The notes under the pieces are model-generated. The model was not told where the DNA came from. It saw nothing but the letters and a program-made list of their open reading frames with translations, and did no database searches. Of a stretch of 48,880 nucleotides of DNA, positions 8,481 through 17,270 are shown piece by piece. This DNA comes from Dolichospermum compactum NIES-806. Lineage in GTDB: Bacteria; Cyanobacteriota; Cyanobacteriia; Cyanobacteriales; Nostocaceae. The stretch's first letter is position 1. Each line of letters starts with the position of its first letter. A program made the position numbers and the translations under genes. The DNA is taken from NCBI RefSeq assembly GCF_002368115.1, contig NZ_AP018316.1, forward strand, positions 2,149,809 to 2,198,688, read 5' to 3'.

Positions 8481-9158
8481 ATGACTACACAAACAATATC
8501 ATCGCAGGCAGTATATCAAGGTCAATTTGGGGAGTTTACAATTACTCAGAGCGATCGCCAAAGTGTGATAACTTATCGCACAGGATTAACGATAGCAGCC
8601 CTGTGTTTTGCCATTGGTAGCGGTTTAGTCTTATTTTATCCCCAACCCGCTGCGATGCCTGCGGCGAGCTTCGCTATCGCCTTCCTGACCCCTCTCTACA
8701 CCTGTTTTAGTCTCGCACTTGGAGTCAGTTTATTAACTATTCATATTTATATGGCATTTTTGCACCGAATTCTCCAACTTTTTTGGATAATTGGTAGCAT
8801 TTCTGCCTTTATTTTTGGACATGGTGATAGTCAAGCTTTTGCAATTACTATTTATAATCAACCCCTCACCATATTAGGAATTGGTTTTACCTTTGCAGCT
8901 TTGACAGGAATTTATTTCAAGGAAGGTTTTTGTTTCCATCGTTTAGAAACTAAAATCTTAACCCCCCTTGTTCCCTTACTATTATTAGGACATTTAACCG
9001 GAATTTTATCAACTCAAGCAGAACAAATTTTATTAGCAACTTGGGCAATTTTCTTTTTAATCTTTGCCGTAAGAAAAGTTATCCAACCTATTCCTCCTGA
9101 CATTGGTGATAAATCCGTATTTGATTATTTGAAAAATCAACATTTAGCAAAAATTTGA
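8481..9158 (+). CDS. DUF2301 family integral membrane protein
   Basis: 225 residues with a short soluble N-terminus (VYQGQFGEFTITQSD) and about six hydrophobic helices. The loop and motif LTPLYTCFSLALGVSL and the C-terminal VIQPIPPD segment fit the DUF2301 family, which is common in cyanobacteria and has no known function. Codons 57-68 (AAMPAASFAIAF) are encoded by a GC-rich stretch, CTGCGATGCCTGCGGCGAGC and following, that has the composition of the family of short dispersed repeats found between genes elsewhere in the window. It looks like an in-frame repeat insertion in the first periplasmic or cytoplasmic loop. A HIP1 octamer lies just upstream. Confidence 0.8.
   Translation: MTTQTISSQAVYQGQFGEFTITQSDRQSVITYRTGLTIAALCFAIGSGLVLFYPQPAAMPAASFAIAFLTPLYTCFSLALGVSLLTIHIYMAFLHRILQLFWIIGSISAFIFGHGDSQAFAITIYNQPLTILGIGFTFAALTGIYFKEGFCFHRLETKILTPLVPLLLLGHLTGILSTQAEQILLATWAIFFLIFAVRKVIQPIPPDIGDKSVFDYLKNQHLAKI
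8649..8680. repeat. Short dispersed repeat inserted in frame in the DUF2301 gene
   Basis: A 32-nt stretch beginning GCTGCGATGCCTGCGGCG and ending TTCGCTATCGC is strikingly GC-rich in an AT-rich gene. It resembles intergenic short repeats at 12910-12931, 22758-22782 and 27109-27134 (shared TTCGCTATCGC or CACGCT(A/G)CGCTA cores). Such small dispersed repeats are known in heterocystous cyanobacteria and do occur inside genes. Confidence 0.55.
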
Positions 9159-9252
9159 TATACTCACATCCACTTGAATGAGATAGAAAATTTACCTAAT
9201 TCTTCCTTCTCCTTTCTTATTCCTGACTCCTGACTCCTCCTCATACCATACA

Positions 9253-10371
9253 ATGTCAACTACAGAAGAACGTAAATATTGGTTAGCTTGGTCACAAATT
9301 TCTGGTATTGGACCGATATTACTGCAAAGATTACAACAGCACTTTGGTAACTTAGAAACTGCTTGGAAATCCAGTCCTGGAGAATTACGAAAAGTTGAAG
9401 GTTTCGGATTTCAAACATTAGAAAAAGTTGTTCAACAAAAATCCCGTTTAAACCCCGAACAACTCCTCACTCAACACCAACAAGCAAACCCCCATTTTTG
9501 GACACCAGCAGACCCAGAATATCCCCAACTACTGCGAGAAATTCCCAGTCCACCTCCATTATTGTACTATCGGGGAGAAGTTGATTTACAGGAAAATTCA
9601 GGACAAAAACCCTTAGTAGGAATTGTCGGAACTCGTCAACCCACAGAATATGGAATTAAATGGACTCGACAAATTAGTACCGCATTAGCCAAAAATGGTT
9701 TTACCGTTGTTTCCGGTATGGCCGAAGGAATAGACACCGAAAGTCACGCAGCAGCAATGAAAGCAGGAGGAAGAACAATAGCAGTTGTCGGAACAGGAGT
9801 AGATGTTATTTATCCTTATAAAAATCGAGATTTATATAAACAGATATTGACATCTGGCATAGTAATTAGTGAATATCCTGCCAAAACCACACCCAACCGC
9901 ACCCATTTTCCCCGGCGAAATCGCATCATCGCCGGTTTAAGTCGCGCAGTATTAGTCATAGAAGCACCAATAAAATCTGGCGCTTTAATCACAGCTACTT
10001 ATGCTAATGAGTTTTGTCGAGATGTTTACGCATTACCAGGAAGAATTGATGATCAACCATCACAAGGTTGTTTAAAATTAATTAGTCAAGGTGCAGGTTT
10101 AATTAATCAAGAACTTAGTGAATTATTAACCATGTTGGGTGCAATTCCCCAAATAGATATAGAAATTCCCATAATTAAATCTCCTCCTTTACCTGACTTA
10201 GCACCAGAATTACAACAGGTAATAGATATTTTGGCTATTGATGTTTTATCGTTTGATTTTATAATTCAAAAAACAGGGATGAATGCGGCTTTAGTTTCCA
10301 GTTCCTTATTACAATTAGAACTCATGGGTTTAGTTACGCAACTCCCAGGAATGCGATATCAAAAATGTTAA
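9253..10371 (+). CDS. dprA: DNA-processing protein DprA (Smf)
   Basis: 372 residues. An N-terminal helix-hairpin-helix-like region (SQISGIGPILLQRLQQHFG) is followed by the Rossmann-like DprA core: VGIVGTR at 122-128, SGMAEGIDTESHAAA at 154-168, GTGVDVIYP at 180-188, and FPRRNRIIAGLS at 219-230. A C-terminal winged-helix domain follows (about 310-372). DprA binds incoming single-stranded DNA and loads RecA during natural transformation, acting in the cytoplasm. Length and motifs are complete. The gene stands alone, preceded by CTGACTC heptamer repeats, and runs convergently towards the beta-lactamase-like gene. Confidence 0.95.
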   Translation: MSTTEERKYWLAWSQISGIGPILLQRLQQHFGNLETAWKSSPGELRKVEGFGFQTLEKVVQQKSRLNPEQLLTQHQQANPHFWTPADPEYPQLLREIPSPPPLLYYRGEVDLQENSGQKPLVGIVGTRQPTEYGIKWTRQISTALAKNGFTVVSGMAEGIDTESHAAAMKAGGRTIAVVGTGVDVIYPYKNRDLYKQILTSGIVISEYPAKTTPNRTHFPRRNRIIAGLSRAVLVIEAPIKSGALITATYANEFCRDVYALPGRIDDQPSQGCLKLISQGAGLINQELSELLTMLGAIPQIDIEIPIIKSPPLPDLAPELQQVIDILAIDVLSFDFIIQKTGMNAALVSSSLLQLELMGLVTQLPGMRYQKC

Positions 10372-10399
10372 AACTCTGATTTCTGTTCCTTCTTCCTTT

Positions 10400-10452
10400 G
10401 CGTCTTTGCGCCTTTGCGTGAGGCTAATTCATAATTCAATTACGCAACGCCA
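10400..10452. repeat. Remnant end of a GCGTTGCTG-type inverted-repeat element
   Basis: TGCGTCTTTGCGCCTTTGCG, then AGGCTAATTCATAATTC, then ACGCAACGCCAATTTTTG resembles the end of the element at 34567-34659 (CAGCAACGCCGATTTTTG). Only one terminal side is visible. It overlaps the 3' end of the antitoxin remnant. Confidence 0.4.
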
Positions 10453-10654
10453 ATTTTTGCTTGTAGTCTAGCAAAAACTACCTCACCATCTGTTACTTGT
10501 CCATTCTTAATCTGTTCAGTTCCTCTAGTCTTCTTTCTCTGTCCAGCAGCAAACTAAAAGCCTCATTTACTGCATCTTCTATATTTTCAAATCGCCCCGT
10601 GTCAATATAAGCTTGTACTAATTCCTCTGTTTCAGGTTTAAGTTGAATATTCAT
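10440..10654 (-). pseudogene. Frameshifted ParD/RHH-type antitoxin remnant
   Basis: From the ATG at 10654, with a good GGAGAA site 8 nt upstream, the frame reads MNIQLKPETEELVQAYIDTG and continues RFENIEDAVNEAFSLLLDRE, a typical ribbon-helix-helix antitoxin N-terminus. It stops at 10493 after 53 residues. A second frame picks up, reading TEQIKNGQVTDGEVVFARLQ and AKIGVA, ending at 10440; this has the DGE(V)xxxxLxxK(I/L) ending of such antitoxins. A one-base shift between about 10500 and 10540 would join them. No toxin gene follows on the minus strand. It could alternatively be a functional truncated protein, but the conserved out-of-frame tail argues for decay. Confidence 0.6.
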
Positions 10655-10740
10655 GATGTATTCTCCATTTGATAGATAGCCTTAACGCTGTTCTAACAAC
10701 AAAGCCACATTTTCTGCAACCAGTTTGAACTTTAAATTAT

Positions 10741-12279
10741 TTATTGTGGTGGATAATATTGCGGAGTCATTATAGGCTGCGGATAACTGCCTACAGGCAT
10801 ATTATTAACCATCCCATTAGGCATAGTAGGATTCATTATCGGTTGTTGAACTGGTTGCTGAATAAAGGGTTGAACGGGTGGTTGATAATTAGAAATTGGT
10901 TGAGTTATGGGTTGAGTAACTGGTTGGTTATTTGTTGGATTGTTAGGTGTTACTGTAGCTTGGCTAAAGTGTTCGTAAGCAGCACTAGAAATAGAACTAA
11001 TTAATTTTGCTGCGCGAGGATCATTATTGGGACGTTTCACCATAATAGCGGCAATATAACGTTTACCTGTAGGGACATCAATCAGACCCGCATCTGCTAA
11101 CATTGTGCCAATATCACCTGTTTTGTGGTAAGCATTTGCGCCTTTTCCTAAGCCAGCAGGTAAAAGATTATCTCGTTCAGTGCGACTCATAATATTAAGC
11201 ATTAAATCACGCGATCGCATACTCACCACATTACCTTGATTAACCATCGAGATCAAATTCCCCAATTCCCTGGGACTAGTAGTATTAGTCCCCTCTAAAT
11301 CCGGGAGAGGATTACGAATCATCGTCGTTGTCAGTCCCCAACTGCGAAAACGTCCATTTAAAGCCTCCTGTCCCCCTAATTTAGCAACCAGCATATTCGT
11401 AGCCGTATTGTCGCTAATTGTAATCATCTTCGTCGCCACATCAAGAGCAGTGTATTTGCTGCCTGGGGTTTGATATTGCATATTTCCCGAACCCCCGACA
11501 ATCATCTCTTTTTGCATAGTTAACATTTCATCCAGGCGGATTTTACCAGCATCTACATCCTGGAAAAAAGCAATCAAAATCGGAATTTTAATCGTGCTTG
11601 CCGCAGCAAAACTTGTATTAGTATTAATATCTACATAATTACCATTATCTAAATCTAATAAAAACACCCCTGGCATCAAATCAGCATTAGCTGTAGCGAG
11701 AATTTGTAAAGAATTTTTTAAAGGAGTAATTTCTTGGGACAGATATAAACTTGTATCAGGAGTTTGAGATGTTTTTTGAGAAGTAGTAGTTTGAGATACT
11801 AACGCCACTGAACCCAAGCGATTAGCAGGGTCTAAAACTGACAACAACGTACCCACAATCGCACCTACCCCCACACCCACAATCAACAACCGCAAGGCAT
11901 ATAACATAGTTCTAGCCATAGGTTTTAACCGAGTCTTGTGTGACCCTCTTCTCTCAATTCTCGGCTTCTCCATGCGTACCGTCTTTAACCTCACATTTGC
12001 TGGTGAAGAAATTTGAGTATTTTGCTTGACTGTAGGTACTGGTTTAACACCTGTAGGCATCATCTTCCGTGATGCTGGTCTTCGCCCCCCAGGTGAGATA
12101 GGAACAGGACTGCTATGATTATTTAGACGAGCTAATGTTGCAGTTTCTTTTGGACTAGAAACTGGCTGTTGATTAATAACTTTTTTCTGTCCTGTCTTCG
12201 AGACAGGACGTTTACGCCGGCGACGCTGTACAGGTTGCCTTTGTGATATGGGTATGAGTTTGTCACTAGTTTCTGACAT
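10741..12279 (-). CDS. Membrane-anchored class A beta-lactamase-like serine hydrolase
   Basis: 512 residues in four parts: a basic, low-complexity cytoplasmic N-terminus (1-125, rich in Arg/Lys), one membrane helix at about 126-148 (LYALRLLIVGVGVGAIVGTL), a penicillin-binding/beta-lactamase domain, and a Pro/Gln/Asn-rich tail from about 440. Catalytic motifs are S228-T-I-K231 (SxxK), S289-D-N291 (SDN) and K386-T-G388. An acidic residue near E329 could serve as the Glu166 equivalent, but its spacing to N332 is unusual, so true beta-lactamase activity is uncertain; a peptidoglycan-related carboxypeptidase or esterase role is possible. The enzyme domain should face the periplasm. Convergent with dprA; a 777-nt repeat-rich region lies upstream. 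Confidence 0.88.
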   Translation of the reverse strand: MSETSDKLIPISQRQPVQRRRRKRPVSKTGQKKVINQQPVSSPKETATLARLNNHSSPVPISPGGRRPASRKMMPTGVKPVPTVKQNTQISSPANVRLKTVRMEKPRIERRGSHKTRLKPMARTMLYALRLLIVGVGVGAIVGTLLSVLDPANRLGSVALVSQTTTSQKTSQTPDTSLYLSQEITPLKNSLQILATANADLMPGVFLLDLDNGNYVDINTNTSFAAASTIKIPILIAFFQDVDAGKIRLDEMLTMQKEMIVGGSGNMQYQTPGSKYTALDVATKMITISDNTATNMLVAKLGGQEALNGRFRSWGLTTTMIRNPLPDLEGTNTTSPRELGNLISMVNQGNVVSMRSRDLMLNIMSRTERDNLLPAGLGKGANAYHKTGDIGTMLADAGLIDVPTGKRYIAAIMVKRPNNDPRAAKLISSISSAAYEHFSQATVTPNNPTNNQPVTQPITQPISNYQPPVQPFIQQPVQQPIMNPTMPNGMVNNMPVGSYPQPIMTPQYYPPQ

Positions 12280-12675
12280 AGCTACTCCTTTTCACCTTCG
12301 ACCCAGATTGTAAATTTATGCACCTTGATACTCAGTTTGCCTTTGGGGACTAAGTAGCATTTTTGGATCTAGTCTACTTCATATTTATCTCTTTGGGTAA
12401 TCAGTTAGGTATATGATAACCCGAATTGGCGTTTTTAAGATCCCAGCTAATCAACACAGAGAAGGATTACATAAAAAAGGGAACAGGGAACAGGGAACAG
12501 GGAACAGATAAGAAACACTCATTTTCACCAGTTTAAAGCTCAGTTAAGAAAAAGATGTTTTTAAAAGATGCCTAGCCCGAAAAAAACCGTATCAAAATTT
12601 TCAATCTCATGTTTTTAAACATGAGTTTTTTCTGTTTTATGTTTTCTGTGAAATTATTTATGATTTTTATATATA
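12280..12675. other. Gene-free stretch: probable promoter, GGGAACA repeats and a hairpin
   Basis: The first ~190 nt are AT-rich and probably hold the promoter of the beta-lactamase-like gene. At 12479-12506 there are four tandem GGGAACA(G) units. A terminator-like hairpin follows at 12603-12634. I find no convincing reading frame. Confidence 0.5.
12603..12634 (+). terminator. Rho-independent terminator-like hairpin without an obvious gene
   Basis: CTCATGTTT, short loop, AAACATGAG, followed by a TTTTTT tract. No protein gene ends just upstream on the plus strand, so it may end a short non-coding transcript or be a relic. Confidence 0.5.
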
Positions 12676-12941
12676 GGGCTTGCTTAATAAACCGAAAACC
12701 TTGATACATCAATGAATTAAGAGGGATAAAACGTGAATAATGTGCAAGGAATAAGCTTTGAAACTATTCATTTAGCGAACTGACAAGTCAGCACTTACGC
12801 TATCACTTTCCCAGATTCGAGACCATCCTAATTCTTCCTCCTGACTCCTTCTAATTCTTCCTCCTGACTCCTGACTCCTGACTCCTAGCCCTTACGAAAA
12901 GACTTTTATGGCTAACGCCACGCTACGCTATCAGCAACCCC
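12676..12941. mobile_element. MITE-like element A, copy 1 (TA target)
   Basis: The left end TA-GGGCTTGCTTAATAAA and right end TCAGCAACCCC-TA are inverted repeats flanked by TA on both sides (ATATATAGGG...CCCCTATATAT). The interior matches copy 2 at 13974-14170 along most of its length (GCAAGGAATAAGC, CCAGATTC, CTGACTCCTGACTCCTAGCCC, AAAGACTTTT). It has extra CTGACTCC-type repeats and an inserted short GC-rich repeat at 12910-12931. There is no coding capacity. The TA duplication suggests mobilisation by an IS630/Tc1-type transposase (inference). Confidence 0.7.
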
Positions 12942-13056
12942 TATATATCTAAAATTAATATTACCCGGACTCATAGCGCATAGCCAGAAGTAATTAATAT
13001 CCCCGGTACTTGATTATTATGTAAAAATGATTTGTCTCCTTTAGTAATTATTAATC

Positions 13057-13974
13057 ATGCATCAAAGTTCTGGTCGTTGGCGTTTGGGTCTAAGTTTATC
13101 ACTGGTAACTGTCTTTTTATGGGGAGTTTTACCTTTAGCTTTGACGGTAACGCTACAAGAGCTAGATGTCTACACCGTTATTTGGTTTCGGTTTTTAACT
13201 TCCTTCCTCTTACTGGCAATTTATTTGTTGTTTCAGCAACAATTACCAACCTTAGAGCAATTACGTGCTACTTCTTGGCAATTATTAGTAGTTGCTACTA
13301 TATTTTTGGCTGCTAACTATTTTCTGTTTATGCAAGGTTTAGCATTGACCGCCCCAGCTAATGCTGAAGTGATAATTCAATTATCTAGTGTGTTATTAAG
13401 TTTTGGTGGATTAGTCATTTTTCACGAACGTTATACATTGTCTCAATGGCTAGGTGTAGCTGTACTAACTCTCGGTTTTGCACTATTTTTTCATGCCCAA
13501 TTAGCTAATCTCATCACAGCCAAAGGTGAATATTTACTAGGTAGCGGCTTGATTGTGTTCGGGGCAATAGCATGGGCTATCTATGCCTTATCACAAAAAC
13601 AGTTATTGCAATCGTTATCTTCAGCAAAAATCATGTTGATTATTTATGGTGGCTGTGCTTTATTATTCACGCCATTAGCAAAAATCAATACAATTTTTAC
13701 TCTTGATATTTTCTATTTTTCAATTTTGCTATTTTGCGCTTTAAATACCTTCATTGCCTATGGTGCTTTTGCGGAATCTTTGGTACATTGGCAAGCATCA
13801 AGAGTGGGTGCTGTATTAGCTTTAGCTCCGATTATTACTTTAATTTCCAGTTGGCTGATGTCAGTAATTGCTCCTAATATTATCTCTCCAGAAAATATTT
13901 CTTTAGTAGGTGTTACTGGTGCATTTTTAGTCGTCATTGGTTCTATATCTATTGCATTAGGTAAATCTAGTTAG
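13057..13974 (+). CDS. EamA/DMT-family permease (drug/metabolite transporter)
   Basis: 305 residues with ten hydrophobic segments in two EamA halves. The first half carries LALTVTLQELDVYTVIWFRF and the APANAEVIIQLSSVLL signature; the second carries ALNTFIAYGAFAESLVHWQA and VGAVLALAPIITLISS. DMT transporters usually export amino acids or small metabolites across the inner membrane; the substrate is unknown. The ATG at 13057 has no strong ribosome site. The TAG stop lies in the left terminus of the element at 13974-14170 (TTAGGG), so the present C-terminus ends where the element inserted. A related element sits upstream, so the gene is bracketed by two direct copies. Confidence 0.88.
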   Translation: MHQSSGRWRLGLSLSLVTVFLWGVLPLALTVTLQELDVYTVIWFRFLTSFLLLAIYLLFQQQLPTLEQLRATSWQLLVVATIFLAANYFLFMQGLALTAPANAEVIIQLSSVLLSFGGLVIFHERYTLSQWLGVAVLTLGFALFFHAQLANLITAKGEYLLGSGLIVFGAIAWAIYALSQKQLLQSLSSAKIMLIIYGGCALLFTPLAKINTIFTLDIFYFSILLFCALNTFIAYGAFAESLVHWQASRVGAVLALAPIITLISSWLMSVIAPNIISPENISLVGVTGAFLVVIGSISIALGKSS

Positions 13975-14170
13975 GGTTTGCTTAATAAAGCTAAAACTTA
14001 GATATATCGAGAGTTTGAAGGTAAAAAAGGTGAATTAGGTGCAAGGAATAAGCGTTGAAATTAGCAAAACTCTATCACTTTACCAGATTCAAGACTATTC
14101 TTCTCTTCTTCTAATTCCTCCTTCTGACTCCTGACTCCTAGCCCTAACCAAAAGACTTTTTCAGCAAACC
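13974..14170. mobile_element. MITE-like element A, copy 2 (TA target)
   Basis: Left end TTAGGGTTTGCTTAATAAAG and right end TTCAGCAAACCTAA are inverted, with TA at each border. About 197 nt, non-coding, same orientation and internal landmarks as copy 1. Its first bases provide the TAG stop codon of the EamA gene. Confidence 0.7.
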
Positions 14171-14427
14171 TAATTAATGGGATTTATTAGCATTATTTAG
14201 ATTTTATTAATCAGGAAAAATACATAATAAATACTGATGTAGATAATTAATGTATTTATTATGATCTTAAAAGAAGTCTTAGTAATTAAAAGCAAACTAA
14301 TCGCAAACAGTCCGAAATTTTGTTTGCGTAGTTTGTAATAGGCACTATTCAGAATAGTTTAACAGGGTGTTTGAATCACTACCAAAATTTGAGCCTCGCT
14401 CAACAACATCACCACAAAAGTTAAGCG

Positions 14428-16185
14428 ATGAATATGTTTGGTAATTGGGGCAGCGCCCTCAAAAAAAATTCTCTAACACTGATTTTGTCTATATTGCTGC
14501 CAACATTGGGGATAAGTAACCCGGTTATGGCGGCAGAACAAATTCATGCTTCCTATTCAGCACTAAAAATTTCTATCCCTATTAGTGCCTTAGAAAGCTA
14601 TGCAAAATATGGGATAATTAATGCAGATTTAGCAGGCTATTATCAATATATTCCTACAAACAAACTGCAAGAATTAAGGAAAATTTTAGTTCAACCACTG
14701 AAAATCAGTCCGGCTGTAACTGCCCAATTTCTTGACACCCAACAAGGGAAATTTATCTTACAAAGATTAGCAGGGTTAATTAAACCTAAATCTGATTATT
14801 CAAAATTTACTTCTTGGTCATTACGTACAGCTTTAATTGCTGCTGCTGCTGAACCGGAAGGGTTAAATTTATTAAATTTATTACGCAAATATCCTCAAGA
14901 TAATATTAAGATTGATGTGGCTTCCAGCCTAAAAGTTGCTGGTGAGTTAGAGAAAATCATCAACGACACAGAAACAACTATTTCCGCATTAATCCAAGCA
15001 TCGAAATTGGAGGCTGATCAAATTTCTTATACTAATTTTTCTCAATTACCAAAATTGTCAAATCCAGTAATTTTATCATCCCAGAAACAAACAATTAAGT
15101 TCTTTGATGTAGTCCGTAATCGGCATTTAACCACAGACCTATATATCCCTAATAGCCAAAATCCTGTACCTGTAATTGTGATTTCTCATGGTTTAGGTTT
15201 GGACAGTAGTAACTTTCGTTATTTAGCAAATAATTTAGTTAAACATGGGTTTGCTGTAGTAATTCCCAATCATCCTGGTAGTGGTGCTAAACGACTAAAA
15301 TTTTTAATAAATGGTAATAGTAATCAAGTTACACACGATAATGAATTTAAAGATAGACCTTTAGATATCAAATATATTTTAGATCAATTAGAGTCAGATT
15401 CACGATTTCAGCAGCGGCTGAACTTACAACAAGTGGGAGTATTTGGTCAGTCTTTAGGAGGTTATACTGCCTTAGCTTTAGCGGGGGCAAAAATTAACTT
15501 TTCCCAACTACAAGCAGACTGTCATCCTGACAAATTGCGAAATACTTGGAATATGTCTTTACTGTTGCAATGTCGGGCTTTGGAATTGCCCAACCAGTCA
15601 GGACAGGAGTACAATTTACAAGATACCAGAATCAAGGCGGCGATCGCTGTTAATCCGATCACCAGTTCTATTTTCGGACAAGCCGGGTTAAGCCAAATTC
15701 ATACCCCAGTCATGATTGTTGGTAGCAGCGAAGACACAGTTGCCCCAACTTTATATGAGCAAATTGTCCCTTTTTCTTGGATTATTCATCCCGAAAAATA
15801 TTTAGTCATGCTACTTGGTGGTACTCATTTTTCTATCATTGGTAACAGCAATCCTGGCAGTACCCAAATGGCATTACCAACAGATATGGTAGGTGATGCT
15901 TCCCAAGCCCATAATTACATGAATGCGTTAAGTTTACCTTTCTTCCAAACTTATATAGCCGGAAAACCGGAATATCTATCTTATCTTAACGCCGCTTACG
16001 CTCAAAGTATTTCTAGTCAGTCTCTTGGTTTAAATCTTGTCCAGTCCCTTGATCATCTTAAATTAGCACCAGTTTTAGGTAATCTTCAAGACAGCCAACC
16101 TGTGAAAAAAAGACTCTCTCATCCTATCGTCAATTTTGGATTTTGGCTGCTAGGTATTGGTATTTCTCTATTACATTTAATTTAG
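14428..16185 (+). CDS. Exported alpha/beta hydrolase with DUF1400 N-terminal domain
   Basis: 585 residues. The N-terminal hydrophobic signal (NSLTLILSILLPTLGIS...VMAA, cleavage near 36) precedes a DUF1400 domain (about 37-165, GIINADLAGYYQYI). An alpha/beta hydrolase domain follows: oxyanion/HG motif VISHGLGLDSSNF near 252-264, nucleophile elbow GQSLGG with Ser342, a loop acid near VGSSEDTVAP, and GGTHFSIIG for the catalytic His. The C-terminus ends in a hydrophobic segment (FWLLGIGISLLHLI) that may anchor it. Such DUF1400 hydrolases are widespread in cyanobacteria and are annotated as dienelactone hydrolase or PAF-acetylhydrolase-like lipases; the substrate is unknown. Its TAG stop overlaps the palindrome at 16184-16216. 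Confidence 0.88.
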   Translation: MNMFGNWGSALKKNSLTLILSILLPTLGISNPVMAAEQIHASYSALKISIPISALESYAKYGIINADLAGYYQYIPTNKLQELRKILVQPLKISPAVTAQFLDTQQGKFILQRLAGLIKPKSDYSKFTSWSLRTALIAAAAEPEGLNLLNLLRKYPQDNIKIDVASSLKVAGELEKIINDTETTISALIQASKLEADQISYTNFSQLPKLSNPVILSSQKQTIKFFDVVRNRHLTTDLYIPNSQNPVPVIVISHGLGLDSSNFRYLANNLVKHGFAVVIPNHPGSGAKRLKFLINGNSNQVTHDNEFKDRPLDIKYILDQLESDSRFQQRLNLQQVGVFGQSLGGYTALALAGAKINFSQLQADCHPDKLRNTWNMSLLLQCRALELPNQSGQEYNLQDTRIKAAIAVNPITSSIFGQAGLSQIHTPVMIVGSSEDTVAPTLYEQIVPFSWIIHPEKYLVMLLGGTHFSIIGNSNPGSTQMALPTDMVGDASQAHNYMNALSLPFFQTYIAGKPEYLSYLNAAYAQSISSQSLGLNLVQSLDHLKLAPVLGNLQDSQPVKKRLSHPIVNFGFWLLGIGISLLHLI

Positions 16186-16216
16186 ATCCCCGACTTCTTT
16201 AAGAAGTCGGGGATAT
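16184..16216. repeat. Second copy of the AGATCCCCGACTTCTT palindrome, overlapping a stop codon
   Basis: AGATCCCCGACTTCTT, T, AAGAAGTCGGGGATAT: same element as 8418-8450 with one arm end altered. Its first two bases are the AG of the hydrolase TAG stop. It sits just before truB and may terminate or attenuate transcription. Confidence 0.8.
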
Positions 16217-16263
16217 CCAATTTGTGTGAAAATACAAAAATCTCAACCCTAAAATCTAAACTT

Positions 16264-17145
16264 GTGCAAGGCTTTCTCAATTTAAACAAACCACTTGACT
16301 GGACTTCTCATGACTGCGTAGCCAAAGTCCGCAAACTACTGAACATGAAACGAGTCGGACACGCAGGAACTTTAGATCCTAAAGCTACTGGAGTATTACC
16401 GATAGCCTTGGGTAAAGCTACCAGATTATTACAATATTTACCGGGAGAAAAGGCTTATCAAGCCACTGTTCGGCTAGGAATACAAACTACTACAGATGAT
16501 TTAGAAGGGGAAATTATTACCTCTACACCCTGTCCAGGATTAGATTTAGAACATATCAAAACGTCCCTTTCCCAGTTTATCGGTAAAATTGAGCAAATTC
16601 CCCCCAGTTACAGCGCCATTCAAGTTGATGGTAAACGTCTCTATGATTTAGCACGGAAAGGGGAAAAAGTTGAAGTTCCGGTGCGGACAGTTGAAGTTTC
16701 CCAAATTCAGGTATTAGACTGGCGAGACGGAGATTTTCCCGAATTAGATATAGCCATATCTTGTGGGACGGGAACATATATTCGGGCGATCGCTCGTGAT
16801 TTAGGTACAATACTCAACATAGGTGGGACTCTATCCGCCCTCATTCGCACACAAAGCAGCAGTTTCCAACTTCCAACCAGTCTCACCTTCACCGACTTAG
16901 CCACCCAAATCGAAAACAGCACATTTCAACCCATATCCGCAGACACACCATTAGAACATCTCAAAGCCGTAAATTTAGCCCCAGAATCAGCTAAAAAATG
17001 GTGTCAAGGTCAAAAAATTCCCCTCAATCTGGCTATTGACAACTTTGTGCGAGTTTATGAAACAGAAACCCATTTCTTAGGAATCGGGAAAATAGAACAT
17101 GATTTATTAATCCCGCAAATGGTGTTTTTTGAATATCCAAATTAA
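16264..17145 (+). CDS. truB: tRNA pseudouridine(55) synthase TruB
   Basis: 293 residues from the GTG at 16264 (MQGFLNLNKPLDWTSHDCVA). The frame is open upstream to a TTG at 16222, but family members normally start two or three residues before GFLNLNKP, so the GTG is preferred. The catalytic motif is GHAGTLDP with Asp38. Further TruB motifs are YLPGEKAYQATVRLG, QIPPSYSAIQVDGKRLYDLA and SCGTGTYIRAIARDLG. The enzyme makes pseudouridine-55 in the T-arm of all elongator tRNAs. The C-terminal ~60 residues form a small PUA-like extension. A HIP1 octamer interrupts nothing but encodes RAIAR. No operon partner is visible. Confidence 0.93.
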   Translation: MQGFLNLNKPLDWTSHDCVAKVRKLLNMKRVGHAGTLDPKATGVLPIALGKATRLLQYLPGEKAYQATVRLGIQTTTDDLEGEIITSTPCPGLDLEHIKTSLSQFIGKIEQIPPSYSAIQVDGKRLYDLARKGEKVEVPVRTVEVSQIQVLDWRDGDFPELDIAISCGTGTYIRAIARDLGTILNIGGTLSALIRTQSSSFQLPTSLTFTDLATQIENSTFQPISADTPLEHLKAVNLAPESAKKWCQGQKIPLNLAIDNFVRVYETETHFLGIGKIEHDLLIPQMVFFEYPN

Positions 17146-17270
17146 AAATTAGGTAATTATCAATTAAACAGGGAACTGCTGTCAGGAGTTGTCAATTCAA
17201 GGTCTAAAGTCCAGGTGAGTTTGATTTAGAAAGACTAATCTTGAAGGATTTTTGGGATTTTACTGATAAC

